DNA of 11,009 nt from DATHYU01 sp033722675 (GTDB lineage Bacteria; Actinomycetota; Acidimicrobiia; Spongiisociales; UBA11373), in NCBI GenBank assembly GCA_033722675.1, contig JAWVYO010000078.1, positions 1 through 11,009 on the forward strand, written 5' to 3'. The stretch's first letter is position 1; each line of letters begins with the position of its first letter. This document shows positions 1-6,770 of the stretch, in pieces. The notes beneath the pieces were generated by a model. The model was not told the DNA's origin. It saw only the letters and a list, made by a program, of their open reading frames with translations, and did not search any database. The position numbers and the translations under genes were made by a program.

Positions 1-1
1 G

Positions 2-406
2 GGGGAGCCCGTCGAGGACAGTGAGCGGCTGTACTTCCATGTCAAGCCCTTCGGTCGCGAGGACGAGTTGCTCCTCGAAGTGTCGGTGGACGGACGCGAC
101 GCCGACGAGGCACCCGGCCCCTCCCTCGAGGCGGGCCGCACGGTGACCATCCGCTACGTCATCACGAACAACGCCAACGTCGCCACGATGTGGAGCGCCT
201 CCATCCACGACCCCCGGGTCCCCGAGGACCGGATCGACTGCTCCGGCGATCTCGGTCGGCTCGGCCACTACATGTCGGTCGTGTGCACCGCCACGATCAC
301 CGTCGAGCGGGGTTCGTGGTCGAACCTGGTGACGGCGGTCGCCTACAGCAACAACGGGCCGCGACTCGACGCCTCCGACCGGGTGCACTACACCGGCGTC
401 CTCTGA
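2..406 (+). CDS. C-terminal part of a probable secreted protein with a DUF11/DUF7507-like repeat (5' end outside window)
   Basis: An open frame enters from the left edge and gives 134 residues before TGA at 404-406, so the start lies outside the window. Residues about 33-133 read like one copy of the bacterial conserved-repeat domains (DUF11/DUF7507 type) found in large surface and secreted proteins. The opening is DADEAPGP, followed by the strand TVTIRYVITNNANV, a Cys80...Cys95 pair in the usual 'C...L..G...CTA' spacing, and the closing VHYTGV. These domains have an immunoglobulin-like beta-sandwich fold and usually act as spacers or adhesion modules; the two cysteines could form a disulfide. 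No sorting signal or membrane anchor follows, so the protein ends with this domain. Signal peptide and total length cannot be judged. The next gene is 76 nt downstream and looks unrelated. The domain family is fairly clear; the biological role is unknown. Confidence 0.7.
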   Translation, partial: GEPVEDSERLYFHVKPFGREDELLLEVSVDGRDADEAPGPSLEAGRTVTIRYVITNNANVATMWSASIHDPRVPEDRIDCSGDLGRLGHYMSVVCTATITVERGSWSNLVTAVAYSNNGPRLDASDRVHYTGVL

Positions 407-413
407 GCGGCCC

Positions 414-441
414 CCGGAAGACGGGCGGGCCGGCCGGAAGA
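414..441 (+). repeat. Direct repeat of CCGGAAGA flanking the -35 region of the GAPDH gene
   Basis: The octamer CCGGAAGA occurs at 414-421 and again at 434-441, 20 bp start to start, close to two helical turns. The second copy ends 4 bp before the TACCAT box at 446-451. The spacing and position would suit a regulator binding the same DNA face across the -35 region. The spacer is plain G+C-rich sequence, and chance cannot be excluded. Confidence 0.35.
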
Positions 442-445
442 GGCG

Positions 446-473
446 TACCATCGGTGCACGCCACACCGGGGGA
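446..473 (+). promoter_or_regulatory. Candidate -10 box and ribosome binding site of the GAPDH gene
   Basis: TACCAT at 446-451 fits the TAnnnT -10 pattern of actinobacterial housekeeping promoters. A purine run GGGGGA at 468-473 lies 9 nt before the ATG at 483 and is the best Shine-Dalgarno candidate. Transcription would start near 458, giving a leader of about 25 nt. No recognisable -35 box is present. This supports a separate transcription unit from the upstream gene. Confidence 0.4.
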
Positions 474-482
474 CACCAGCCC

Positions 483-1541
483 ATGCCCAACATCGTCCAC
501 GTCATCGGGACGGGCACCATCGGCGAGCCGCTCATCGGTCTGCTCGAGGACCATCGGGCCGAGTTCGGCATCGACGAGGTCACGTTCCACAAGCGGACGC
601 CGCTGCTCGAGGAACGCGCCAAGGTGAACGACCTCGTCCGTCGCGGGGCGTTCCTCGCCGTCGACGAGGATCGCCGGGCGTCGTTCGAGGAGCTCGGCCA
701 CGCGCCCAAGTACGTCGCGGAGGAAGCGATCGAACGCGCCTCCGTCGTCATCGACTGCACGCCGGCGGGCAACGAGAACAAGGAGCGCCTGTACACCCGC
801 GCGGCGGGGCCGGTGGGCTTCCTCGCCCAGGGCTCGGAGTTCGGGTTCGGGAAGATGTACGCCCGCGGCATCAACGACGAGGCCCTCGTGCGCGGCGAGG
901 ACCGCTTCGTGCACGTCGTGTCGTGCAACACCCACAACATCTCGGTGCTCGTGAAGTCCATCGCCATGGACCTCGACGGGACCTCGCACCTGGTCGACGG
1001 CCGGTTCCTCTGCATGCGGCGGGCGAACGACATCAGCCAGGACGGATCGTTCATCCCGAGCCCCACGGTCGGCCGCCACGACGACGAGCAGTACGGCACC
1101 CATCACGCCCGGGACGCCCATCACCTGTTCGAGACCCTCGGCCACGACCTGCCGCTGTTCTCCTCGGCCGTCAAGCTCAACACCCAGTACATGCACGCCC
1201 TCCACTTCTCGCTCACGCTCGATGAGGAGGTCACCGTGGAGGAGGTGAAGGAGCGGCTCATGGCGAACACCCGCGTCGCCGTCACCCACAAGCGATCGGC
1301 CAACCAGATCTTCTCCTTCGGGCGCGACCACGGGTACTACGGCCGGATCCTCAGCCAGACCGTCGTGCCGCTCGACACCATCGCCGTGCGGAACGGGCGG
1401 GAGGTGGTGGGCTTCTGCTTCACCCCCCAGGACGGCAACGCGCTGCTCTCCTCCCTGGCCGCCACCCTGTGGTATCTCCACCCCGACGGCTTCGACGACC
1501 GCATGGACACCGTCCGCCCCTACCTCTTCCGCGAGGTCTGA
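483..1541 (+). CDS. gap: Type II (archaeal-type) glyceraldehyde-3-phosphate dehydrogenase homologue
   Basis: 352 residues, near the roughly 340 usual for type II GAPDH, which oxidises glyceraldehyde 3-phosphate to 1,3-bisphosphoglycerate with NAD(P)+ in cytosolic glycolysis or gluconeogenesis. Visible features in order: a Rossmann dinucleotide loop GTGTIG (residues 9-14); VVIDCTPAGNENK (88-100), matching the family's 'VVDATPGG..K'; QGSEFGFG (116-123); the nucleophile motif SCNTHN with Cys148, where archaeal enzymes have SCNTTG; a His-rich THHARDAHH (206-214), matching 'HHGPD'; and KLNTQYMHALHF (231-242), matching 'KVPT..MH.H'. The family assignment is good over the whole length. Substrate and cofactor preference cannot be read off, and the Thr-to-His and Gly-to-Asn changes just after Cys148 leave room for a different aldehyde substrate. 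The start is supported by GGGGGA 9 nt upstream and by the Rossmann strand beginning at residue 3. The gene is convergent with its right-hand neighbour, and no other glycolytic gene is nearby. Confidence 0.8.
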   Translation: MPNIVHVIGTGTIGEPLIGLLEDHRAEFGIDEVTFHKRTPLLEERAKVNDLVRRGAFLAVDEDRRASFEELGHAPKYVAEEAIERASVVIDCTPAGNENKERLYTRAAGPVGFLAQGSEFGFGKMYARGINDEALVRGEDRFVHVVSCNTHNISVLVKSIAMDLDGTSHLVDGRFLCMRRANDISQDGSFIPSPTVGRHDDEQYGTHHARDAHHLFETLGHDLPLFSSAVKLNTQYMHALHFSLTLDEEVTVEEVKERLMANTRVAVTHKRSANQIFSFGRDHGYYGRILSQTVVPLDTIAVRNGREVVGFCFTPQDGNALLSSLAATLWYLHPDGFDDRMDTVRPYLFREV

Positions 1542-1551
1542 GGAGGGGCGC

Positions 1552-1566
1552 GGGCGGCGGCCGCCC
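1552..1566. terminator. Short G+C hairpin at a convergent gene junction
   Basis: GGGCGG and CCGCCC pair around a 3-nt CGG loop (1552-1557 with 1561-1566) between the GAPDH stop and the stop of the minus-strand gene. There is no T tract on either side, so this is not a classical intrinsic terminator. A bidirectional role is possible from its location, but stems this short are common in such G+C-rich sequence. Confidence 0.3.
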
Positions 1567-2030
1567 TAGCCGTCCAGGGACGCCAGGTCGTCGAGGCGGG
1601 CGACCTCGGCGGCGACGCGGGCGGCGTCGCCGAGGGGGACGACGGCCACCTCCGGGGCGGCGTCGGCGAACATCGATCCCAGGTCGTCGATGCGGGGGTC
1701 GTCGACCACGATGGCACGCCGGACGCCGGCGTCACGCAGCGCCTCGGCCCAGCCGGTGAGCACGGCGTCGGGGGTGGCGGCGAAGGACCGCTCCCGATCG
1801 TCGTGGGCGGCCTCGGGGAGCAGCACGGCCGAGAAGCATCGGAGGGCGGCGCCGCCCACGTGCGAGGGGTCGCTCACGTCGCCGATCGCCACCTTGAGGC
1901 CGGCGTCCTTGAGGGCCAGCCCCCGGTCGACGTCGCTCACGAACACGCGGATCTCGCCGTCCCGGGCCCCGAGCGCGTCGACGACGGCGTCTCCCAGCGG
2001 GGTGTCGGCGCCGACCACGATGACGGGCAT
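1566..2030 (-). CDS. Short NAD(P)-binding Rossmann-fold protein (NmrA/SDR-like)
   Basis: 154 residues starting MPVIVVGADTPLGDAV. Residues 3-13 form the beta1-loop of an atypical short-chain dehydrogenase/NmrA fold, with GADTPLG standing for the usual 'GATG.LG'. After helix 1 come a second strand (IRVFVSDV) and a third strand ending in GDVSDP, where such proteins often have 'GDL.D'. The chain stops well short of a full SDR (about 250 residues or more), and no YxxxK active site is visible. It may therefore be a nucleotide-binding regulator or scaffold rather than an oxidoreductase. The ATG at 2030 is chosen because the first Rossmann strand begins directly after it and a TATCCT box lies 7 nt upstream; a start at 2129 would add 33 residues with no fold signature. 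It is convergent with the GAPDH gene and divergent from gltB. The specific function is unknown. Confidence 0.7.
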   Translation of the reverse strand: MPVIVVGADTPLGDAVVDALGARDGEIRVFVSDVDRGLALKDAGLKVAIGDVSDPSHVGGAALRCFSAVLLPEAAHDDRERSFAATPDAVLTGWAEALRDAGVRRAIVVDDPRIDDLGSMFADAAPEVAVVPLGDAARVAAEVARLDDLASLDG

Positions 2031-2037
2031 GGCCGGG

Positions 2038-2043
2038 AGGATA
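2038..2043 (-). promoter_or_regulatory. Candidate -10 box TATCCT giving a leaderless transcript
   Basis: On the minus strand TATCCT ends 7 nt before the ATG at 2030, so transcription would begin at or next to the start codon. No Shine-Dalgarno fits between box and ATG. No -35 box lies at 16-18 nt; a TTGCCA is present but only 13 nt upstream. The same arrangement recurs at the kinase and nucS genes. Confidence 0.45.
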
Positions 2044-2077
2044 GGGCTGCGCCGGATGGCAAGCCCCTGCCGGCGGA

Positions 2078-2083
2078 TACACT
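2078..2083 (+). promoter_or_regulatory. Candidate -10 box TACACT upstream of gltB
   Basis: TACACT preceded by GGA is the best TAnnnT match in the divergent region between the Rossmann gene and gltB. It would start transcription near 2090 and leave a leader of almost 90 nt before the gltB ATG at 2178. No good -35 is seen. The position rests on the hexamer alone. Confidence 0.3.
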
Positions 2084-2112
2084 CGCGGGTCCAGTCGAGC
2101 CGGGAGCGCGCC

Positions 2113-2151
2113 ATGCGCACGAGCGTCACGATGCGAGAGGAGGGGGCCTAG
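2113..2151 (+). other. Candidate 12-codon upstream ORF in the gltB leader
   Basis: ATG at 2113 is preceded by GGGAG (2102-2106, 6 nt spacing) and opens a frame encoding MRTSVTMREEGA before TAG at 2149-2151. The stop lies inside the left arm of the hairpin that covers the gltB ribosome-binding region. The peptide has no run of Glu, Gln or another amino acid that would mark a classic attenuator. Coding is unproven; it is listed because its end coincides with the hairpin. Confidence 0.2.
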
Positions 2152-2175
2152 GGCGGTCGGCCCGAGGCCGATCCC
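2142..2175 (+). promoter_or_regulatory. Start-proximal hairpin in the gltB leader
   Basis: Three helices stack: GGG 2142-2144 with CCC 2173-2175; GGCCT 2145-2149 with AGGCC 2165-2169, with GAT bulged on the right; and GGGC 2151-2154 with GCCC 2160-2163, with an A.G mismatch between and loop GGTCG. The structure ends 2 nt before the gltB ATG and its right arm contains GAGG (2164-2167), the only plausible Shine-Dalgarno, 10 nt from the start. If it forms it should limit gltB initiation. It is all G+C pairs except one, so a fold this stable can also arise by composition. Confidence 0.35.
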
Positions 2176-2177
2176 CC

Positions 2178-5100
2178 ATGTCGATCCCGCTCTCCTTCTC
2201 GTCCGCCGAACGACACCACGACGCCTGCGGCGTCGGATTCATCGCCGATCGGCACGGCCGACGAACGCACCGCATGACGCGCCTCGCCGTCGAGTGCCTC
2301 CACAACCTCGACCACCGCGGTGCCAAATCGGCGGACGGCACCGGCGACGGCGCCGGCCTCATGACCCGTCTGCCCTTCAAGCTGCTGGCCCGCGAGCTGG
2401 AGGCGCGCCGCATCGCCGTGCCCCGGGAGGGGCGCCTCGGCGTGTTCATGACGTTCCTGCCCCCGGCGCGGGCCGACCTCTGCCGGGTGGAGACCGAGCA
2501 GGCGCTGGCGGCGGAGGACGTCCAGGTCCTGGCGTGGCGGCCGGTGCCCATCTCCACGCTGGCGCTCGGCGAGCGCGCCGAGGAGCTCATGCCCCGGATC
2601 GAACAGGCGATCCTGCGGGCGGGGGACTCCATCGAGGACGAGGACGAGTTCGAGCGACGCCTCTTCCTCGCCCGCAAGGCCGTGGACCGGCGTCTCGACG
2701 CGGCGGGGGTCGAAGAGTTCTACGTCGCCTCGTCGTCGTGTCGGACCATCGTGTACAAGGGCCTGTTCACGGCGGCCGACGTCGAGGAGTTCTACTGGGA
2801 CCTGAAGGACCCCGCCTTCGAGACGGACTTCGCCATCTTCCACCAGCGATTCTCGACGAACACGTTCCCGGCCTGGGCCCTCGCCCAGCCCTTCCGGATG
2901 CTCGCCCACAACGGCGAGATCAACACCATCTTCTCGAACCGAGCCTGGATGGCGGCGCGGGAGGTCGACTTCGAGGCGCCGGTCTGGGGTGACCGCACCG
3001 AGGACCTGCGGCCCTTCATGCGATCCGGCAAGAGCGACTCCGGCTCGCTCGACAACGCCCTCGAGCTGCTGGTACGGAGCGGACGCTCGGTGCAGCACGC
3101 CAAGGAGATGCTGATCCCGGCGGCCTGGGAGAACGTCACCGACATGGACGACGCCCTGCGGGCCTTCTACGAGTACCACGCCTTCCTCACCGAACCGTGG
3201 GACGGACCGGCCGGCATCGCCGCCTCCGACGGGAAGGTGCTCGTGGCGGCGATGGACCGCAACGGGCTGCGGCCCGCGCGGTGGGCGCTGGCCCCCGACA
3301 CCGTCGTGGTCGCCTCCGAGGCCGGCGTGGCCCCCGAGGTGGAGGCGGAGGCGGTCGCCACCGGACAGCTCGGACCCGGCGACGTCATCGCCGTCGACCT
3401 CGCAGACGGGTCGGTGCGGTTCGCCGACGAGGTGAAACAGGACCTGGCGTCGCGGCGTCCCTACGGCGAGTGGATCGCCACCGAGACCTTCTACGTGAGC
3501 CATCCCTTCGACGAGACGCCCGAGGACGAGATCGACGCCGAGGGGTTCGCCCGGGTCTTCGGGTACACGCCCGAGGAGCGCCGCATGTACCTCGGCGAAC
3601 TCGGGTCCGGCCACGCCGCCACCGGCTCCATGGGCAACGACACGCCCCTCGCCGCGCTCGGCGAGGATCCCCAGCGGCTGACCCGGTACTTCCAGCAGAT
3701 GTTCGCCCAGGTGACGAACCCGCCGATGGACCCCATTCGCGAGCGGATGGTGATGTCGCTGCGCACGTACCTGGGAACGCGCGGCTCGCTCCTCGAGGAG
3801 ACGCAGCAGCAGGCCCGGTTGATGGAGCTCTCGTCGCCGATCCTCTCCACCGCAGAACTGGAGCGGATCCGGACGAACACCGACCCGGCCTTCCGGTCCA
3901 GGACGTTCGACGCCGTGTTCCCGGTCGCCGAGGGGGCCGCCGGGCTCGAGCCGGCGGTGCGGGCGCTCTGTGCCGAGGTGGCCGACGCGGTGCGCGACGG
4001 GGTGAGCGTCGTCATCCTGTCGGATCGCTCGATCGGCATCGAGCACGCGCCGATCCCGATCCTCCTCGCCGTCGGCGCCGTCCACCACCATCTCATCGAT
4101 GCCGGACTGCGGCTGCGCGCCTCGATCGTCGCCGTGTCGGGCGAGCCCCGCGACGACCACGACATCGCCACGCTCGTGGCCTACGGGGCCTCGGCCGTCA
4201 ACCCCTACCTCGCCATCGAGCAGGTGCGGGCGATGGCCGAAGACGGCCAGATCGACGTCGACCCGGTGGAGGCCCAGGAGAACTACCGGGACCAGATCGA
4301 GAAGGGTCTCCTGAAGATCCTCTCCAAGATGGGCATCTGCACGATCTCCGCCTACCGCGGGAGCGAGCTGTTCGAGGTGGTCGGACTCGACGACGAGATC
4401 ACCGAGCTCGCCTTCCGCTTCACCCCCAAGCGGGTCGGGGGCCGCGGGTTCGAGCACATCGCCCACCACGTGCTCGCCAACCACGCCCTGCTCACCGAGG
4501 GCGAGGAGCACCCCGGCGGGTACTACAAGCACCGCCGCGGGGGCGTGCCCCACGTGACGTCGCCCAAGGCCGTGCTCTACGTCCAGAAGGCGGTCCGGTC
4601 CGGCGAGTCGGAGGCCTGGGAGACGTATCTCGACGAGGTCCAGCGTGATCGGCCGCTCTCGACGCTGCGGGACCTCATGACCTTCGTCGAGCGGGATCCG
4701 GTCCCCGTCGAGGAGGTCGAGTCGGCCGAGCGGATCATGCGGCGGTTCACGACGGCGGCGATGTCGCTCGGGGCGCTGTCGAAGGAGGCCCACGAGGCCC
4801 TCGCCGAAGCCATGGCCTTCATCGGCGGCCTCTCCAACTCGGGGGAGGGCGGCGAGGACCCCGACCGCTTCGGGTCGCCCCGCAACAGCCGGATCAAACA
4901 GGTGGCCAGCGGTCGCTTCGGCGTGACGCCGGCCTACCTCGCCTCCGCCGAGGAGTACCAGATCAAGATGGCGCAGGGGTCGAAGCCGGGCGAGGGCGGG
5001 CAGCTGCCCGGGCACAAGGTCTCGGCCGAGATCGCCCGGCTGCGCCACACCGAGCCGGGGGTGACGCTCATCTCCCCGCCGCCGCACCACGACATCTACT

Positions 5101-6575
5101 CGATCGAGGACCTCGCGCAGCTCATCTTCGACCTCAAGACCTTCAAGCCCATCGCCCGGGTGTCGGTGAAGCTCGTGTCCGAGCCCGGCGTCGGCGTGAT
5201 CGCCGTGGGCGTCGCGAAGGCCCAGGCCGACGTGGTCGTCGTCTCGGGCTCCGACGGCGGCACGGGGGCCTCGCCCCTCACCTCCATCAAGCACGCCGGC
5301 TCGCCGTGGGAGATCGGCGTCGCCGAGGCACACCAGGCCCTGGCCGCCAACGGTCTTCGGGAGCGGGTGATCCTCGAGACGGACGGCGGCATGCGCACCG
5401 GGCGCGACGTGGTGGTCGCCGCGCTGCTGGGTGCCGAGCGGTTCGGCTTCGGCACGCTCCCCCTCCTCGCCCTCGGCTGCAAGATGGTGCGGCAGTGCCA
5501 CGAGAACACCTGCCCGGTGGGGATCGCCACCCAGCGCGAGGACCTGCGGGCGAAGTACACCGGGGCCCCCGAACAGGTGGTCACGCTGTTCCGCCTCGTG
5601 GCCGAGGAGATCCGCGGCCACCTCGCCCGGCTCGGTGTCCGCAGCCTCGACGAGATCATCGGGCGGACCGACCTCCTGCGCCCCGCCGATCCCGACCACC
5701 CGGTGGCCCGGGCCCTCGACGACCTGCTCGTGCCCTTCCAGGCCCGGTTCGCGGCCAAGCGCTTCCAGTCGATCGACCGGTCGCCCCTCGGCGAGGCGGT
5801 GGCCTCGACGGCGCGATCGGCCCTCGTCGGTGGCGACCCCGTCGAGATGGCGTATCCGATCACGAACCTCGACCGCGCTGTGGGAACCCGGCTGTCGGGC
5901 ACCATCGCCGACCGGCACCCCGAGGGTCTCCCGGACGGCAGTGTCCGCATCCGGCTCTCGGGCACGGCCGGCCAGAGCCTCGGCGCCTTCCTGTCCCGGG
6001 GGGTCGACATCCACCTCGACGGCACCGCCAACGACTACGTCGGCAAGGGAATGGGCGGCGGCCGCATCGCCGTCGTCCCCCGGCTCGCCGAGCCGGGGCC
6101 CGTGCCCCACGGCGCCGGCAACGCCTGCCTGTACGGCGCGACCGGGGGTGGACTCTTCGTGGCCGGCTCGGTCGGCCAGCGGTTCGGCGTCCGCAACAGC
6201 GGCGCCGTGGCCGTCGTGGAGGGCTGCAGCGACCACTTCGGCGAGTACATGACCGGCGGCGCCCTCGCCGTCCTCGGCCGCACCGGCCGCAACGTGGCGG
6301 CCGGCATGACGGGGGGCGTGCTCTTCGTCTGGGATCCCGACGGCGTCGCCCGGCGGCATTTCGCCGAGACGGCTCCCGCGGCGACGCGTCCGGGCGTCGG
6401 CGATCTCGACGAGCTGCGGAGCCTCCTCGAGCAGCACGTCCGGGCCACCGGCAGCGAGCGCGGCGCCGGCATCCTCGAGCGGTTCGGCGACGCCGCCCGT
6501 GATTTCTGGGTGTTGCGGGCCTCCACGGAGGAGGCGACCCGGCGGGTCACGCTGGCCGAGGTCGCCGGCGCCTGA
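2178..6575 (+). CDS. gltB: Glutamate synthase large subunit (GltB)
   Basis: 1465 residues, the usual size for GOGAT large subunits. The enzyme hydrolyses glutamine, channels ammonia to 2-oxoglutarate and makes two glutamates in the cytosol. The N-terminal class II glutamine amidotransferase has its nucleophile at Cys17 in ACGVGFIAD, implying removal of a 16-residue propeptide, close to that of actinobacterial GltB. Further amidotransferase motifs are HQRFSTNTFPAW (from residue 222), HNGEIN (244) and NGLRPARW (about 362). A central domain includes SMGNDTPLAAL (about 485). The FMN-binding synthase domain has SGSDGGTGASP (from 1023) and HAGSPWE. Cys1101, Cys1107 and Cys1112, spaced C-x5-C-x4-C, bind the [3Fe-4S] cluster. 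A C-terminal GXGXG beta-helix occupies about 1220-1410. The ATG at 2178 fits the family N-terminus; the frame is open upstream but has no family sequence there. No gltD follows, so NADPH or ferredoxin dependence cannot be settled here. Confidence 0.97.
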   Translation: MSIPLSFSSAERHHDACGVGFIADRHGRRTHRMTRLAVECLHNLDHRGAKSADGTGDGAGLMTRLPFKLLARELEARRIAVPREGRLGVFMTFLPPARADLCRVETEQALAAEDVQVLAWRPVPISTLALGERAEELMPRIEQAILRAGDSIEDEDEFERRLFLARKAVDRRLDAAGVEEFYVASSSCRTIVYKGLFTAADVEEFYWDLKDPAFETDFAIFHQRFSTNTFPAWALAQPFRMLAHNGEINTIFSNRAWMAAREVDFEAPVWGDRTEDLRPFMRSGKSDSGSLDNALELLVRSGRSVQHAKEMLIPAAWENVTDMDDALRAFYEYHAFLTEPWDGPAGIAASDGKVLVAAMDRNGLRPARWALAPDTVVVASEAGVAPEVEAEAVATGQLGPGDVIAVDLADGSVRFADEVKQDLASRRPYGEWIATETFYVSHPFDETPEDEIDAEGFARVFGYTPEERRMYLGELGSGHAATGSMGNDTPLAALGEDPQRLTRYFQQMFAQVTNPPMDPIRERMVMSLRTYLGTRGSLLEETQQQARLMELSSPILSTAELERIRTNTDPAFRSRTFDAVFPVAEGAAGLEPAVRALCAEVADAVRDGVSVVILSDRSIGIEHAPIPILLAVGAVHHHLIDAGLRLRASIVAVSGEPRDDHDIATLVAYGASAVNPYLAIEQVRAMAEDGQIDVDPVEAQENYRDQIEKGLLKILSKMGICTISAYRGSELFEVVGLDDEITELAFRFTPKRVGGRGFEHIAHHVLANHALLTEGEEHPGGYYKHRRGGVPHVTSPKAVLYVQKAVRSGESEAWETYLDEVQRDRPLSTLRDLMTFVERDPVPVEEVESAERIMRRFTTAAMSLGALSKEAHEALAEAMAFIGGLSNSGEGGEDPDRFGSPRNSRIKQVASGRFGVTPAYLASAEEYQIKMAQGSKPGEGGQLPGHKVSAEIARLRHTEPGVTLISPPPHHDIYSIEDLAQLIFDLKTFKPIARVSVKLVSEPGVGVIAVGVAKAQADVVVVSGSDGGTGASPLTSIKHAGSPWEIGVAEAHQALAANGLRERVILETDGGMRTGRDVVVAALLGAERFGFGTLPLLALGCKMVRQCHENTCPVGIATQREDLRAKYTGAPEQVVTLFRLVAEEIRGHLARLGVRSLDEIIGRTDLLRPADPDHPVARALDDLLVPFQARFAAKRFQSIDRSPLGEAVASTARSALVGGDPVEMAYPITNLDRAVGTRLSGTIADRHPEGLPDGSVRIRLSGTAGQSLGAFLSRGVDIHLDGTANDYVGKGMGGGRIAVVPRLAEPGPVPHGAGNACLYGATGGGLFVAGSVGQRFGVRNSGAVAVVEGCSDHFGEYMTGGALAVLGRTGRNVAAGMTGGVLFVWDPDGVARRHFAETAPAATRPGVGDLDELRSLLEQHVRATGSERGAGILERFGDAARDFWVLRASTEEATRRVTLAEVAGA

Positions 6576-6613
6576 GCGTCCGATAGCCGCGGGACCGTGG
6601 TGTACTGAGGGCA

Positions 6614-6686
6614 GACACGGGAGCGGCGCCGGGCACGGCTCGGTCTTCCCCCCACTCCCCCCAGCCTTCCCGGCGCCACTCGTGTC
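6614..6686 (+). terminator. Long hairpin and C-rich segment after gltB
   Basis: An imperfect inverted repeat of 17 pairs begins 38 nt after the gltB stop. GACACG 6614-6619 pairs with CGTGTC 6681-6686, AG 6622-6623 with CT 6679-6680, and GGCGCCGGG 6625-6633 with CCCGGCGCC 6669-6677; it contains a GG bulge and one C.A mismatch. The 35-nt loop includes a pyrimidine run with two C6 tracts, and 6644-6671 has a single G. No T tract follows. A terminator fits the position between gltB and the sufB promoter, either hairpin-driven without a U tail or Rho-dependent through the C-rich, G-poor stretch. A regulatory RNA element is the alternative. Confidence 0.45.
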
Positions 6687-6698
6687 ATCCACCGTCGA

Positions 6699-6727
6699 TT
6701 GAGTGGGCCGCCGGCGCGTGGCACAAT
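6699..6727 (+). promoter_or_regulatory. Promoter of sufB
   Basis: TTGAGT at 6699-6704 and CACAAT at 6722-6727 are separated by exactly 17 bp, each matching four of six positions of the TTGACA/TATAAT consensus. Transcription would begin around 6733-6735, inside the palindrome at 6729-6746, leaving a leader of about 37 nt with the AAGGAG ribosome binding site. This is the only promoter in the window with both boxes at ideal spacing, and it indicates that sufB is not simply read through from gltB. Confidence 0.55.
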
Positions 6728-6728
6728 A

Positions 6729-6746
6729 GCACTACGGCGATAGTGC
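6729..6746. promoter_or_regulatory. Palindromic operator candidate GCACTA-N6-TAGTGC at the sufB transcription start
   Basis: Perfect 6-bp half sites (6729-6734 and 6741-6746) lie 1 bp after the -10 box and cover the predicted start of transcription. A bound dimer here would block RNA polymerase. suf genes are commonly repressed by Fe-S sensing regulators such as SufR (ArsR/DeoR-like winged helix) or the Rrf2 family IscR/RirA. The sequence is not one I can match firmly to a published site, and no regulator gene lies in the window. The local A+T content is well above its surroundings, typical of a real control region. Confidence 0.5.
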
Positions 6747-6770
6747 AAATTCCAAGGAGTGAGGCGCCCC

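Noticed and set aside
68..406. Complete 112-residue gene starting at TTG 68
   Set aside because: The frame is open to the left edge, and the protein sequence before residue 23 continues the same kind of chain, so this is the tail of a longer gene.
2031..2129. Longer start (2129) for the minus-strand Rossmann gene
   Set aside because: It adds 33 residues before the first beta strand with no signal peptide or domain, and the TATCCT box points to the ATG at 2030.
1803..2177. In-frame N-terminal extension of gltB
   Set aside because: The extension lies opposite the Rossmann gene and has no GltB similarity. The family N-terminus and Cys17 nucleophile fit a start at 2178.
2148..6692. Minus-strand open frame of 1514 codons opposite gltB
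   Set aside because: It is a composition shadow: G+C-rich codons leave the opposite strand free of stops. The product has no recognisable domain, while the plus strand encodes complete GltB motifs.
6759..6770. GTG start for sufB at 6759
   Set aside because: It would overlap the AAGGAG ribosome binding site; ATG at 6771 has proper spacing and the family N-terminus.
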